A DNA stretch of 64,000 nucleotides, taken from contig OZ023267.1 in assembly GCA_964006375.1 (NCBI GenBank), positions 21,077,739 through 21,141,738 of the forward strand. The letters are read 5' to 3'. This stretch comes from Tillus elongatus (Eukaryota; Arthropoda; Insecta; Coleoptera; Cleridae). The position numbers and the translations under genes are program-made. The notes beneath the pieces were generated by a model. It made no database searches, was not told where the DNA came from, and was given only the letters and a program-made list of their open reading frames with translations. Positions 37,280 through 53,318 of the stretch are shown in pieces. Numbering within the stretch: position 1 is the stretch's first letter; every line of letters starts with the position of its first letter.

Positions 37280-37881
37280 TATAGAAGACATCGAGTTAAT
37301 TTCTAAAATACCCACGAACGGTCTCTAGTGACATCCAGTACCTCTTACAGGAGAATTATCTTAATAACTTGTGTCTTGTGTCTGTCTGTTTGTCTATTGT
37401 GGCGGTGGCAGCAAGCCATTAGCGCAGTTTAACCGCGGCTTCTAACTTCAAGTTCAAGGCTATCACAACTCGAAGTAGAGCAACTTACGATTCTACATAT
37501 GATTCTATGTCTAATTATTTATTTATATTATGTAAATATACTAACTAAAGGTTGGAACCTGAGATGGGCACTTATAAGTACGCCTGGAGAATCCCAATCA
37601 CCACAAAACATATTTTAAAGACCTAACGATCGTTTCGCTAACAACGTTGGACTTAGCAGAGGATTAAAAGAATTCTAAACTAATTTTAGCTACGCCCGTA
37701 TTTGTATAGGGTCAGGTGGGGTAATTGTAAATGAAATTTGCAAGATCATACCAAATTTCTATCCTGCATATTATGTAGAACAATTTTCTTAAGTTCAACG
37801 ATACAGATATTTTTGTATTAGTATTTTCAATACATATGTGTCATTAAGATGATTTTTAATTAGATAATAAATTGAAAGAAG
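37280..37881. other. no gene recognised
   Basis: No motif-bearing frame or repeat seen. Confidence 0.5.
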
Positions 37882-38710
<829 letters not shown>

Positions 38711-39430
38711 ATTTCTTTTCTTACAAAGATGTATTATATTTCGATAGAAAATGCAAAAATGCAATAACATAGGGCTTGTTCGATTTAAAAAAAAAAGAAA
38801 ACTTGAATCACCAACTACTTATGGGGCACCCTGTAAAATATGTTTTTAAGGTGTAGCTCAAGACACCCTATAACTAATGTATACAATTTTTTATGTATTG
38901 TGCATAATAACGGATATATTGAACTTTAAAGATTTTTTACGAAAATTCGACCAAAATGATATACCATTAACCGATAAACTCTATAGCCAACACTACTGCC
39001 AAAGCATCAGAGAAAGGGTCTATTTGAAATGAATTTTCTGGGAATACTTTAGTAAAATGAAGGACAATGACGATTGAAACTAAGAGTTCAGGCTTTGTAA
39101 AACATCCTTCTTGAGAAATTTTTTTCCACAGCTCATATTAGTTTCAGGTTCATTGCCTAAATATTACCAATTTTGACGTTTAAAATCGCGACTTTGACGT
39201 TTTGAGGAAACCCCACTTTTTTTAATGCCTGTAACTTTTTTGTCCTTTAACCTACAGAGCTAAGTTTTGGTAGGTAAGTTACCTATAGTAATATAAACCC
39301 GCGTACAACATTTGATTGTCCTTACTTTGTTAATTCCGGAGATATAAATTTTTTTCATTTTTTTTTTAGAAAAAAAAAATACAAAATTTCCTTTATTTTT
39401 TTAGTTATAGGTGTGACACATAAATATATA

Positions 39431-39432
<2 letters not shown>
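38711..39432 (+). repeat. MITE-following module, then TAR body
   Basis: ATTTCTTTTCTTACAAAGAT and CACCAACTACTTATGGGGCA, then GCATCAGAGAAAGGGTCTAT and AATTCCGGAGATATAAA, ending in (TA)n. Same order as 5,834-6,615. Confidence 0.6.

Positions 39433-39524
<92 letters not shown>
39433..39524. repeat. (TA)n microsatellite
   Basis: A TA array between TAR body and TAR head. Confidence 0.9.
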
Positions 39525-39525
<1 letters not shown>

Positions 39526-39662
39526 CATTTAAAGTCTGAAACCGACGTCGGATTTGCGTTCCAGGGCTCCTAAATAGCGCTCATTTGAAGAAATTTTTTC
39601 AAAATTCAAAAGTCGGGATCTCCTCATTAGTGAATTTTTTTAAGAAAATTCACTAAAAATAT
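39525..39662 (+). repeat. TAR head
   Basis: GCGCTCATTTGAAGAAATTT, GATCTCCTCATTAGTGAATT, then TTAAGAAAATTCACTAAAAA. Confidence 0.65.
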
Positions 39663-41014
39663 GAAACCATACTAGTAATATCCTGTAGAATCTATATATT
39701 ATAAAAATGATCACTGAAATTAAAAACAGAACACTTTTTTTATCTTCTAATAGCATGGCATGGTTATTGTGTCAGGCGTTCAATAAATATGGATTTGTTC
39801 TTTGAGGTGTGTGCGTTTGGGTTCCACTCACTTCTTATGCTGGCCGGTAATCAAAGGCTTCTGCTAGAGCCCTGGACGTTTGTGACTGCAGAAATTCTGA
39901 ACCTGTAAGGTATTATGTGCAAAGTGCACACAGTCATATCCAAACAAAACAACCAATGGAAGCCGCTAACGAACACACTGCGTCGTCCCGAAAAGCTCTA
40001 ACATCAAAGGACGTTTTAATAAAAGCTCCACAAAGAAGAAATCACAGACAAAATATTCGCCATACATGAAGAGTAATCGACGAACGGCTATTATAACTCG
40101 AAACCGTGAATTCTCTCTTTCCATAATGACATCCTTTGCCAGAAGATGTTGTTCATTGATAAAGGGCTTTTCTTCTAATAATGGTTTTCATTGCGGGCAA
40201 AGTTGACACTAGATTGATACGCTTATTACACAGTATTTTTAAACAAGGAAATAAAGTTTAATAATATTATAATAACACTGTGATAACCAGCACTTACTAC
40301 ATTTTATCATCCACAGGGTGGTTTATCAGAAACCCTCTGCACAGTGTGGAGTTTAAGCGAATAGCAACATATGTTTATAATAACCCTGGTAAAACTTTTC
40401 AGCAAATTTTTGATAGTAAATTGGCCAATAGGGAGGTGAGGGCTTTTAAACTTACCAAAAATTGTTTTAAGTAACCGCCACTTCGTAATCCAAGAATCTG
40501 TATTATCCCATAGTTATTTTATATATTTATGAAAACTCGAAATAAATATTTTGAATGTCTCTATTAATTAGTTTTTGTCTATCTTCCTCGGTACCGCTAT
40601 TTTAATAGACCTACAAGTTGTTCCAAGGAATAGGTTACTAAAAATTAATTACGGCGATCTCTATAGGGGCATAGTGAGTTTGCGGTTAAGCGGAACGATA
40701 GCTGGGTTCATTACCTTCGACTTCCTGAATATTCTCATACCAGATGGCGTTAGTAGTTATTATCTGGATTCTCTTTCCCTATGATATGGTTGACACGAAC
40801 GTATGTTTCGCCTTGCATTATGTAAATTCAGATTATTGCCTGAAATGCGTCTTCAAGATTGCGGTAAGCCATTATACGTAACATCTCTCATTCGCTATTT
40901 ATAATTTCCTCAATATACAGGTGAATTTTTCCCTGGAATTACAAGGATAGCTGTAGTTTTCTCTCTGGCAGGTTCGGTAGCCATTATCTACTCGGAATTT
41001 CTAGACTTAACAAG
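39663..41014. other. no gene recognised
   Basis: Frames at 40,280-40,474 and 40,575-40,784 have no recognised motif. Confidence 0.5.
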
Positions 41015-41072
41015 TAATAATAATAGTAATAATAATAATAATAATAAAATAGTAATAATAATAATAATAATA
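41015..41072. repeat. (AAT)n microsatellite
   Basis: Trinucleotide repeat with one AAAATAGT interruption. Confidence 0.9.
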
Positions 41073-41097
41073 ATTACACCCTGCCTTGAGAAACGCA

Positions 41098-41660
41098 TAT
41101 ATGCGCACTGTGAACGAAACAACATAATTGCGACGAAGCAAAAAGGGTGTGCCAAAGGATCTATGGGATGAAAAGAACAGCTAATAATTGATTCCGTTGT
41201 GTGCAATAAAGCTTACAATGGACGAAGAAGTCTCTTTTCTGCCTACATGGATTACAAAAAGGCATTTGATTCAGGTCCGCACGAATGGCTTATAAGTGTG
41301 ATGAAGATCTATAAGATCCTTGAACTCACAATGTATAACTGAAGAACAAAGATTCAGTTACGGGTACAAACGGTTGATAACATCGTAACCAGCACGATAG
41401 TGATCAGAAGAGGCATATTTCAAAGCAACTCGCTGAGCCCATTGTGGTTCTGCCTCGCATTGAATCCACTATCAAACCGCCTGAACTCCACCAGTTTGGT
41501 TGTTGGTTTCAGTATAAAAAGTAATGGCAGGGAGCAAATGAGGCTAAATCATTTGCTGTATATGGATGATCTTAAGCTGAGGGCTTCCACAAAGAACCAC
41601 CTGGAACAACTCCTTAAAATCGTGGAAGGGTTTTCCAGAGATATTGACATGCAGTTTGGG
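41098..41660 (+). pseudogene. non-LTR reverse transcriptase fragment, distinct lineage
   Basis: The plus strand reads KGCAKGSMG then a stop, AYMDYKKAFDSGPHEWLISV, IRRGIFQSNSLSPLWFCLAL, LNHLLYMDDLKLRASTKNHL and DIDMQFGL. These are RT motif A (MDYKKAFD), motif B (QSNSLSP) and motif C (YMDD). The style recalls the R2/R4-type group more than the Jockey/CR1-type LINEs elsewhere in the window; this placement is tentative. Stops occur after KGSMG and after LTMYN. It is cut at about 41,660 by the 3' end of another LINE. Confidence 0.6.
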
Positions 41661-41958
41661 CTTCTTCCATAGTTCCTCCCCCTTCTGCCCCCAAACAGAT
41701 CTACCAGGGGAACAGAGCGAATGCACTCTTTTAATGTCCAGGTCACCAGACATAGAACATCTTGGTATGTACGCTCTTTTGTCCCGAGGACTTCCACGTT
41801 GTGCAATTCCTTGCCGGCACATGTTTTTCCTTCTCCGAACCTCCTAACCTTCATGTCCAGAATGAACAAGTTGCCTATTTCCTCTTTATCGACACCCACT
41901 GTACGATAGTATTAAGGCTGTTAGCCCTCGTGATGTGTTGTTGAAATATAAAAAAACT
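41661..41958 (+). mobile_element. LINE 3' end, Jockey/CR1-group
   Basis: About 300 bp homologous to 50,062-50,362. Shared text: ATCTACCAGGGGAACAGAGC, TTTTGTCCCGAGGACTTCCA, TTCCTTGCCGGCACATGTTT and GTGTTGTTGAAAT, with a short A-run at the end. One frame gives RSFVPRTS-type and NSLPAHVFPSP motifs, the usual C-terminus of this LINE type. 5'-truncated. Confidence 0.7.
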
Positions 41959-41961
41959 CCG

Positions 41962-42420
41962 TACAAGAAAGCTCAAACTCGCGATTTTGTGACCGAAAGA
42001 ATGATTTGAACATGATAGTATGGAGCGATTTGTAGAAGTTTCTTTTCTATAAATGTCAAATTCTAAGCTATCTATATTTTTGATGAGAAGAGTATCAAGG
42101 AAGGGTAAGTGGTCGTAGTTCTTCATTTCGTAAGTAAACTCGATTGAAGGGAATCTACTGTTCAACTTATTAACAAAATTATTGATCTTATCTTTACTGA
42201 GGTCAAATATGGCAAAAATATCATCAAAATATCTTAACCATACCCTCGGAGAATACTCCACTGCCCCATCAAAGTCATTCTCAAATCGGCTCATGAAGAG
42301 TTCGGCAACGAAGGGAGACAATCGGTTCCCCATTTTGGTTCCCTCCGTCTGCCGCTTAAACTTCCCGCCGACTCGAAAGAAACTTTCACACATGCACAAC
42401 CACAATGGAAAACCCATTGT
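41962..42420 (-). pseudogene. Penelope-like reverse transcriptase, left half of a palindrome
   Basis: The minus-strand frame contains VGGKFKRQTEGTKMGNRLSP, FVAELFMSRFE, RVWLRYFDDIFAIFD and YDHLPFLDTLLIK, then FDIYRKETSTNR. This is the palm of a Penelope-like RT with an intact FDD motif. The frame is open through the RT core. It is truncated at its C-terminus by the LINE tail at 41,958. Confidence 0.75.
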
Positions 42421-42737
42421 CTCCATTCTTTGCCGAACTCTTTATAAGCCGATTTTAGAGTGACTGCTGTGGCGTTGGTATATTTTCCGAGAGTATGGTT
42501 GAGATATTTCGATGATATTTTTGCCATATTTAAACTCTGTAAAGATAACATTAATCATTTTGTTAATAAGTTGGACAGTAGATTTCCTTCGATCAAGTTT
42601 AATTACTAAATGGAGAACAACGACTAATTACCCCTCCTTGATACTCTTGTCATCAAAAATATAGATAGGTTAGAATTTGACATTTATAGGAAAGAAACTT
42701 CTGCAAATCGCTTCATACCATCAGATTTAAATTATCC
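42421..42737 (+). pseudogene. Penelope-like reverse transcriptase, right half of a palindrome
   Basis: The plus strand carries a second copy of the same RT in inverted, head-to-head orientation: a degraded AELFISRF, then RVWLRYFDDIFAIFKLC, NKLDSRFPSIKF, stops, LPLLDTLVIKNIDRLEFDIY and RKETSANRF. It starts close to where the minus-strand copy diverges, so the two form an interrupted palindrome centred near 42,421. Stops follow SIKFNY and MENND. Confidence 0.7.
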
Positions 42738-42865
42738 TTTCGGATGAATCTCGAGTTTGAGCTAAGTTCGGGGGTTACTCAGTTTTCCTTTGAGCAGTTA
42801 GCGATTGTCACAGTCTTAAAAACTCATTATAATAAACTTTTCTTTACTGCTCATCATATATACAA

Positions 42866-44377
<1,512 letters not shown>

Positions 44378-44552
44378 GAACCCAAGTGTTCATAATTACT
44401 TTTCACGAACGACGTGGCACGATACAATTCAGAGATGAACAAGTAGATATTGCGATTTGGAACAGTTTCTCTCCAGACATGGTGTATAGATTACATACTA
44501 ACCATAGATAGAAAATGTCAATAGGTAACATTACGACATTGAAGCCTCAATC

Positions 44553-45010
44553 CGATGAGCCACCCAAAAATCGCTGTACTACCTTTCTATCCTTTTCTAA
44601 CAAAGGGGTTAGAGAAAATATTCAAAGATAACGACTTGAGAGTTGTTCATAAAGTTGATAATTTGAAGAGCCTTTTGGGTGGGCCAAAGGATACTATTAA
44701 TTTCCAACAACAATCGGGCATTTATCTAATATCTTGTAATAATTGCGAGAAAATCTATCTACATAAAAATCAATAACAACAAGATTCAAAGAGCACACAG
44801 CTTATTTCAGATTCAATAGAGCAGAAAAATCTAGCCTTGCCCAACCTACGATTGACCCGAGACATAAGGTGGGCAATAGAAATCTTAAATTGTTGAAGGA
44901 AACCACGGATTATCGCAAGTGAGATGCTTTGGGAAGTTTGGAAATCCGCAAGTTGAATCAACAGAATTTGATTAATTCAGGCATGGGTCCGGTCAATTCA
45001 ACACTTTTTA
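44553..45010 (+). pseudogene. Penelope-like element C-terminus (GIY-YIG endonuclease)
   Basis: The frame from 44,555 reads IAVLPFYPFLTKGLEKIF, then QQQSGIYLISCNNCEKIYLH and a stop. GIYxIxCxxCxxxYIG is the Penelope endonuclease signature; here the second half is YLHK rather than YIGQ, and a frameshift follows. In another frame FKEHTAYFRFNRAEKSSLAQ and LLKETTDYRK then LEIRKLNQQNLIN continue the C-terminus. It may belong with the RT fragments at 42 kb, 1.8 kb upstream. Confidence 0.65.
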
Positions 45011-45084
45011 AAATGGCACGAAATAATCCATGATTGCTTTCAAGATCGACACAACCGGTTGGGCGTGTCCACTGACACAATAAT

Positions 45085-45210
45085 AGTCCTTGAATTAAGT
45101 CACCCGATGTTACGTCATTCGGTGTTACATCATCCGGTACTGAGGCATCTGATATCCCATCATGCGGTGTTTCATCACCTGGTATTTCATCATCCGGTAT
45201 TTTTTTCTCC
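45085..45210. repeat. 15-bp minisatellite, left part
   Basis: Imperfect 15-bp units of the type CATCATCCGGTATTT (also CATCACCTGGTATTT and CATCATGCGGTGTTT). The array resumes at 47,656-47,725 on the far side of two nested LINEs. Confidence 0.75.
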
Positions 45211-45672
45211 CCCAGGACTCGTCCGCGTCTTTGCCGCCCCGATAGCCCTGCAGCCTTTGGCTTATTGTGCATGGCGTTAACCTTTTGTACTCCTACCATT
45301 CCAAAATCACTGTGCCTTGAACTAGTCTGCACAGCGATTGGTAGGGTGAAGTTTTATATTGCTATGTCTCCGGTCTAGACTGACCGTAGATCAGTTGTCT
45401 TTTGCAGTCCAGAGCTTTACACTCGCACAAGATGTGCTGGCTGATTCCTCCCCCTCGCCGCAGAGTCTGCATGCGAGGTCCCCCTCGAAGCGCCCCATTT
45501 TATGCAGGTGTTTCTTGACGGCCATGTGTCCCGTCAAGAGACCTGTTATGTTTCTGAGCTGTCCTCTGCCAAGACTTAGCAGCTCCACAGCTCTTTTTGA
45601 ACTGGGTGCGTCAATTATTGACTTCCCATGTCTGAGCTCAGGACAGTCTGCCCAGTACACCTTGTGTTTTTT
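45211..45672 (-). pseudogene. RNase H LINE, 3' part
   Basis: The minus strand matches 57,865-58,331: WADCPELRHGKSIIDAPSSK, LLTGHMAVKKHLHKMG, DLACRLCGEGEESAS. The frame breaks near the zinc knuckle. It ends in GGGGGAGAAAAAAA inside the minisatellite. The upper edge at CACAAGGTGTACTGGG meets the tail of the inserted LINE. Confidence 0.7.
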
Positions 45673-47552
45673 TAATTTTTTTTAAATTTATTTATTTATT
45701 TAAATTACAACCCAACAGAAAAAAATCCATACAATAGGGTACTTAACTAATAGTCACAGAAGAAAACAGAAAGAGAATCAGTACACTAAACTACATGGAA
45801 GAAAACAGATGGATATTACACATTATATGTGCTGACACCTCAGATGCGCTATCACATACAATATCATCACCACTGACAATGCAAACCTGGTTAGCAAACT
45901 TGCACATCTGATACATCGGAGATTTGAGCATCATGTCTGTTCTGGCCGTGGGCAAACTAAAAATGTTACTGTTCCTCGTCCACACAGTCGGCACCCTCAA
46001 ATTGATCTGTGATAGCAGCTCAGGAGAATCAATCATATTCCACAACAATTTCTGTAGAAAACCAACCACAGAGCAAACCCTTCTGGCCTCCAAAGAAGTC
46101 ACGCTAAATCTATCAAGAAACTGCTGATACGGTGTGCCCCGCGATCGATAGACACCATCCGACCTGTAAGAGATATGCTTGAGGTATCTTTTCTGAACCC
46201 TTTCGATGGCATCTTTATAGTATTGGTATTAAGGGGACCAAACTTGACTGGCGTATTCAAGCCTAGCTCTCACCAATGTGTTATACAATACTTTTATGCA
46301 CTCGGTTTCACTGAAATCCCTACAGACTCTGATAATAAAACCTAGAGACCTCATAGCTTCTGATACTGATGCCTGAATATGAAGGTCAAAACAAAGTTTT
46401 CGGTCAAAAACAACACCCAAATCTCACCTGCTATCACTCCTATGCAAAACACTCCCCTGAAAGGTATAATTAAAATTGATATTGGCAACCCTTTTAGAAT
46501 AGGTCACTACAGTACATTTACTTATATTGAGTTCTATCATATTTTCATGACACCAATTCTGAAGAGCAACCAAATCATCCTGCAACACAAGACAGTCCGT
46601 CAGTGGGTCTATCCGACGAAAAATCGTCAGCATACAGTAAACACTTAGAAGATATACGATCACAGAGGTCCTTAATAAAAATAATAAATAGTAGAAGACC
46701 CAGGTTCGAACCTTGTGGTACGCCTGACACAGGAGTATAGTTTTTAGAATTAATTCCCATATATTCTACATAATGTACACGGTTGGCCAATTATGAGCAG
46801 AATAGTTGAACCAGATCCCAACGAAACCGATTGCTGACAACTTGGACAGTAGAACAGAATGATCAACTCTGTCAAATGCCTTGGATATATCCGTATATAC
46901 AACATCCGACTGTTTACCTGCGTCAATTGACTCGGCTATGTACTGAGTGAACAACAACAAGTTTGCCACAGTTGAGCGCCCAGCAACAAAACCATGCTGA
47001 TTGGTTAATATCCTGTTCTTTATGTTATTGTATATGTGCCCATAAAGCATAGACTCCAATACTTTTGAAAATATTGAAAGAATTGATATCCTCAGTTACT
47101 GATGTGAAATTTACATGTGAAGGCGAGTAGGATTTGGTCATTGGCCCACGACCAGAGGGTGGAACATAAACAGAATCAAAATGTGTGGCAAAACCGTCTA
47201 CTATTGTCTGTGGTGTACCTAGTGCTATCTCATTTAAGGACATAAGACTAGGAATCCTTGAAGATTTCTTTCTATTGTTTATATACGACAAAAATGAAGA
47301 AGGACTCGCTACGAGTTGTCTCTGTATTTTAGAAGCATAGTTCTTATGCGCTGTCTCTGTTTCCCTTTTGACTTCTTTACGTATATTTTGGAAATATTCG
47401 AGAAGATAAACCGAACGGGTCTTTTCATATTTAGACCAGTAGTAATCCTTACTCTTTAACAACTTAATGAGTTTGGCTGTGAACCATACCGGAAACCTAG
47501 TATCTGGTATTCTCTTATAGGAAACGTATTTATCAAATATGCTATACAGCCC
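45673..47552 (-). pseudogene. LINE reverse transcriptase, Jockey/CR1-group, broken
   Basis: Minus-strand blocks in order: YKRIPDTRFPVWFTAKLIKL and KSKDYYWSKYEKTRSVYLLE (pre-RT), QHGFVAGRSTVANLLLFTQY, YTDISKAFDRVDHSVLLSKL (motif A Asp present), GVPQGSNLGLLLF (motif B), LLYADDF (motif C), MGVVFDRKLCFDLHIQ, LVRARLEYASQVWSP and a C-terminus TSLEARRVCSVVGFLQKLL. Frameshifts lie near 47,040, 46,780, 46,600 and 46,420. The tail has AAATAAATAAATAAAT-type repeats (45,680-45,710). It is 5'-truncated at about 47,552, so the endonuclease is absent. It sits inside the RNase H LINE. Confidence 0.75.
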
Positions 47553-47655
47553 GAGTGACCCCGCACCCAGATGAGGGTGACCTCATTCTGCCCAGCTAAG
47601 TCGCTCGTCTCGTCTCGGCACTCACTTATCAGCCTGGAGTCTACCCGTGGATTAT
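47553..47655 (-). pseudogene. RNase H LINE, 5' part
   Basis: Reverse complement of about 57,626-57,728, covering the VNSWL to LIWVPGHSG segment of RNase H. About 135 bp of the reference fragment (57,729-57,864) is missing between this and the 3' part, so the LINE insertion came with a target deletion. Confidence 0.7.
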
Positions 47656-47725
47656 CCGCTATTGGATCATTTGGTATTGCATCACCCGGTATTGCATCAT
47701 CGGGATTATATCATTTGTTAATGTA
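47656..47725. repeat. 15-bp minisatellite, right part
   Basis: GGATCATTTGGTATT, GCATCACCCGGTATT and GCATCATCGGGATTA units, continuing the array at 45,085. Confidence 0.7.

Positions 47726-51572
<3,847 letters not shown>

Positions 51573-51648
<76 letters not shown>
51573..51648. repeat. (TA)n microsatellite
   Basis: A TA array abutting the family 1 terminus. Confidence 0.9.
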
Positions 51649-51650
<2 letters not shown>

Positions 51651-52390
51651 TGTTTCATTAAGGCTGGCCAGCGGCCATATCTCGGAAACCACTGGGCCTA
51701 GACTTTCGCGTAAAAAAAATTCGTAACTAAAGTAGCCATGAGAAAATTCTGGAAAATAGTTTTAAGTTCCCCATCTCACCGCAAAAGCAAATATTAAAAT
51801 TCAAAATTTCTCCAAAAATTGCTGCATCAAGGTATACCTTTGATGACATCATCAGTAAGTTTAGACAAGTTTGCATGATTTTGGTTTGAGGCCCATTAAC
51901 CTAGCGACTAAGACTGGGGGAAGCCATTGAAAATGTAATCATTTGAATCGCTGTAACTTTTAAGCGACCGATCAGATTTTAGTAAGCTTGTTTCGAAGAA
52001 AAATGTAAATATTTTTAAGTTTTGTATCCATTTTTACAGAGTAGCCCCCAATAAAATTACTAGAGGGGGTAATTTTCACTTTTCAAATTTAATTTCACAT
52101 TCGACTTTTACATTTTGTCAATCAGCTTGATTTGCTTTTATTTTGTTCTGATAATAATAATTTTAACCTACTTTTACTGCATGTTTTGGACTATAGTAGC
52201 TTGTTTAACTGTAGCCTGTAGTACTTTGATGTAAATTTGGCTTTTACTGTTGTTTTTAACCTATTTACTGTTCGACTGTAGATTTTTAGCCTTGATGATG
52301 TCTGTAGTTTTTACCTTGAGAGCATTGTGCTTCAACCGGCACAACTACCTACCCAAAAACAATGTTTTCTGACAGACCTTTTTATCGTAT
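51649..52390. other. no gene recognised
   Basis: Text such as GGCCATATCTCGGAAACCAC and ATCGCTGTAACTTTTAAGCG suggests repeat DNA, but no partner is present in the window. Confidence 0.4.
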
Positions 52391-52399
52391 TTTATATTT

Positions 52400-52440
52400 G
52401 CCCCTGAGGATGGCTACTAGGAAGCCGAAACGCGTGGGGT
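52400..52440 (+). ncRNA. hammerhead-like motif, probably inactive (PLE-associated type)
   Basis: GCCCCTGAGGATGGCTACTA then GGAAGCCGAAACGCGTGGGG. It contains the hammerhead core halves CTGAGGA (CUGANGA) and GAAA, a GGCT/AGCC stem II with one extra U, a short self-complementary ACGCGT at stem III, and CCC/GGG for stem I. The cleavage-site base would be G, which hammerheads do not tolerate, so cleavage is unlikely. Such CTGANGATGGC...GCCGAAAC words are known from Penelope-like element ends. Confidence 0.5.
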
Positions 52441-52864
52441 TTTAATGATAAATTTTGCTCTCTGGATCAGAAGCCTTTCATTGAGTATTTGATTATATCT
52501 ATCCCAGACCATGTGACGTTTAGGAATGGAAAGTGTATATATAATCTTGAACATCCCAATGGAACAAATTCACTATCTCATTCATTGTGCATATTTATGA
52601 ATAGTCCAGAAACACGTAAATCTTAGATTAAAAAAGGATTGTAAAGAATGAAACGTGATTAGTTGAAATAAATTTTGAAACCATATAATTTTTGAATAGA
52701 GAATAAGAAACCTTTCAAATCATATATCACACGCCCCAACTTCTCTTTTAAAAATTTGGGGGTTACAACTCCCACTCGAAGAGGATTGAATTTAGAGGTC
52801 AAGATTTCACGTTGCAGAATGTAATTTTTCAATCTAAAATTGAGATCCTCCGGGATTTGTATTC
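52441..52864. other. no gene recognised
   Basis: No motif-bearing frame found. Confidence 0.45.
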
Positions 52865-52986
52865 GTAGTTTTCATTATGAAAATTCACTAATAGAAAGGA
52901 ATCGATGGTAACACTTTTAAAAAATGTCTTCAAATGAGCACGAATTAGGGCACCTAGAACTCAAACCCAAAGTAAGCTGCAATGGG

Positions 52987-52990
<4 letters not shown>
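52865..52990 (-). repeat. TAR head, reverse orientation, variant
   Basis: TTTTCATTATGAAAATTCAC, GGAATCGATGGTAACAC, CAAATGAGCACGAATTAGGG, then (TA)n. Same subfamily as 8,161-8,296. Confidence 0.6.
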
Positions 52991-53067
<77 letters not shown>

Positions 53068-53070
53068 ATA

Positions 53071-53122
<52 letters not shown>

Positions 53123-53142
53123 ATATATATATAAATATCGCC
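52991..53142. repeat. (TA)n microsatellite with CTATAT variants
   Basis: A TA array with TATCTATATCTATA and TATTATAT interruptions. Confidence 0.9.
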
Positions 53143-53306
53143 TTGTCGATGACAACAAATGCTTTATCATCAATTTGCCTGGAACTCAAGTTAACACGAA
53201 AACGCATGCAAAGCAAATGTCAAATAATCAATTTGTATGCCACCCAGAAAAAAGGACGGACCTGTCAAAGTCACGAGTTCTGGAATCGTCCATTAATAAA
53301 TAAAAC

Positions 53307-53318
53307 ATGTTCTTTAGT
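53307..53318. repeat. 12-bp target duplication of retrozyme-like element, left
   Basis: ATGTTCTTTAGT, repeated at 53,820-53,831. Confidence 0.8.

Noticed and set aside
45059..45280. Histidine-rich frame MLRHSVLHHPVLRHL
   Set aside because: Translation of the 15-bp minisatellite.
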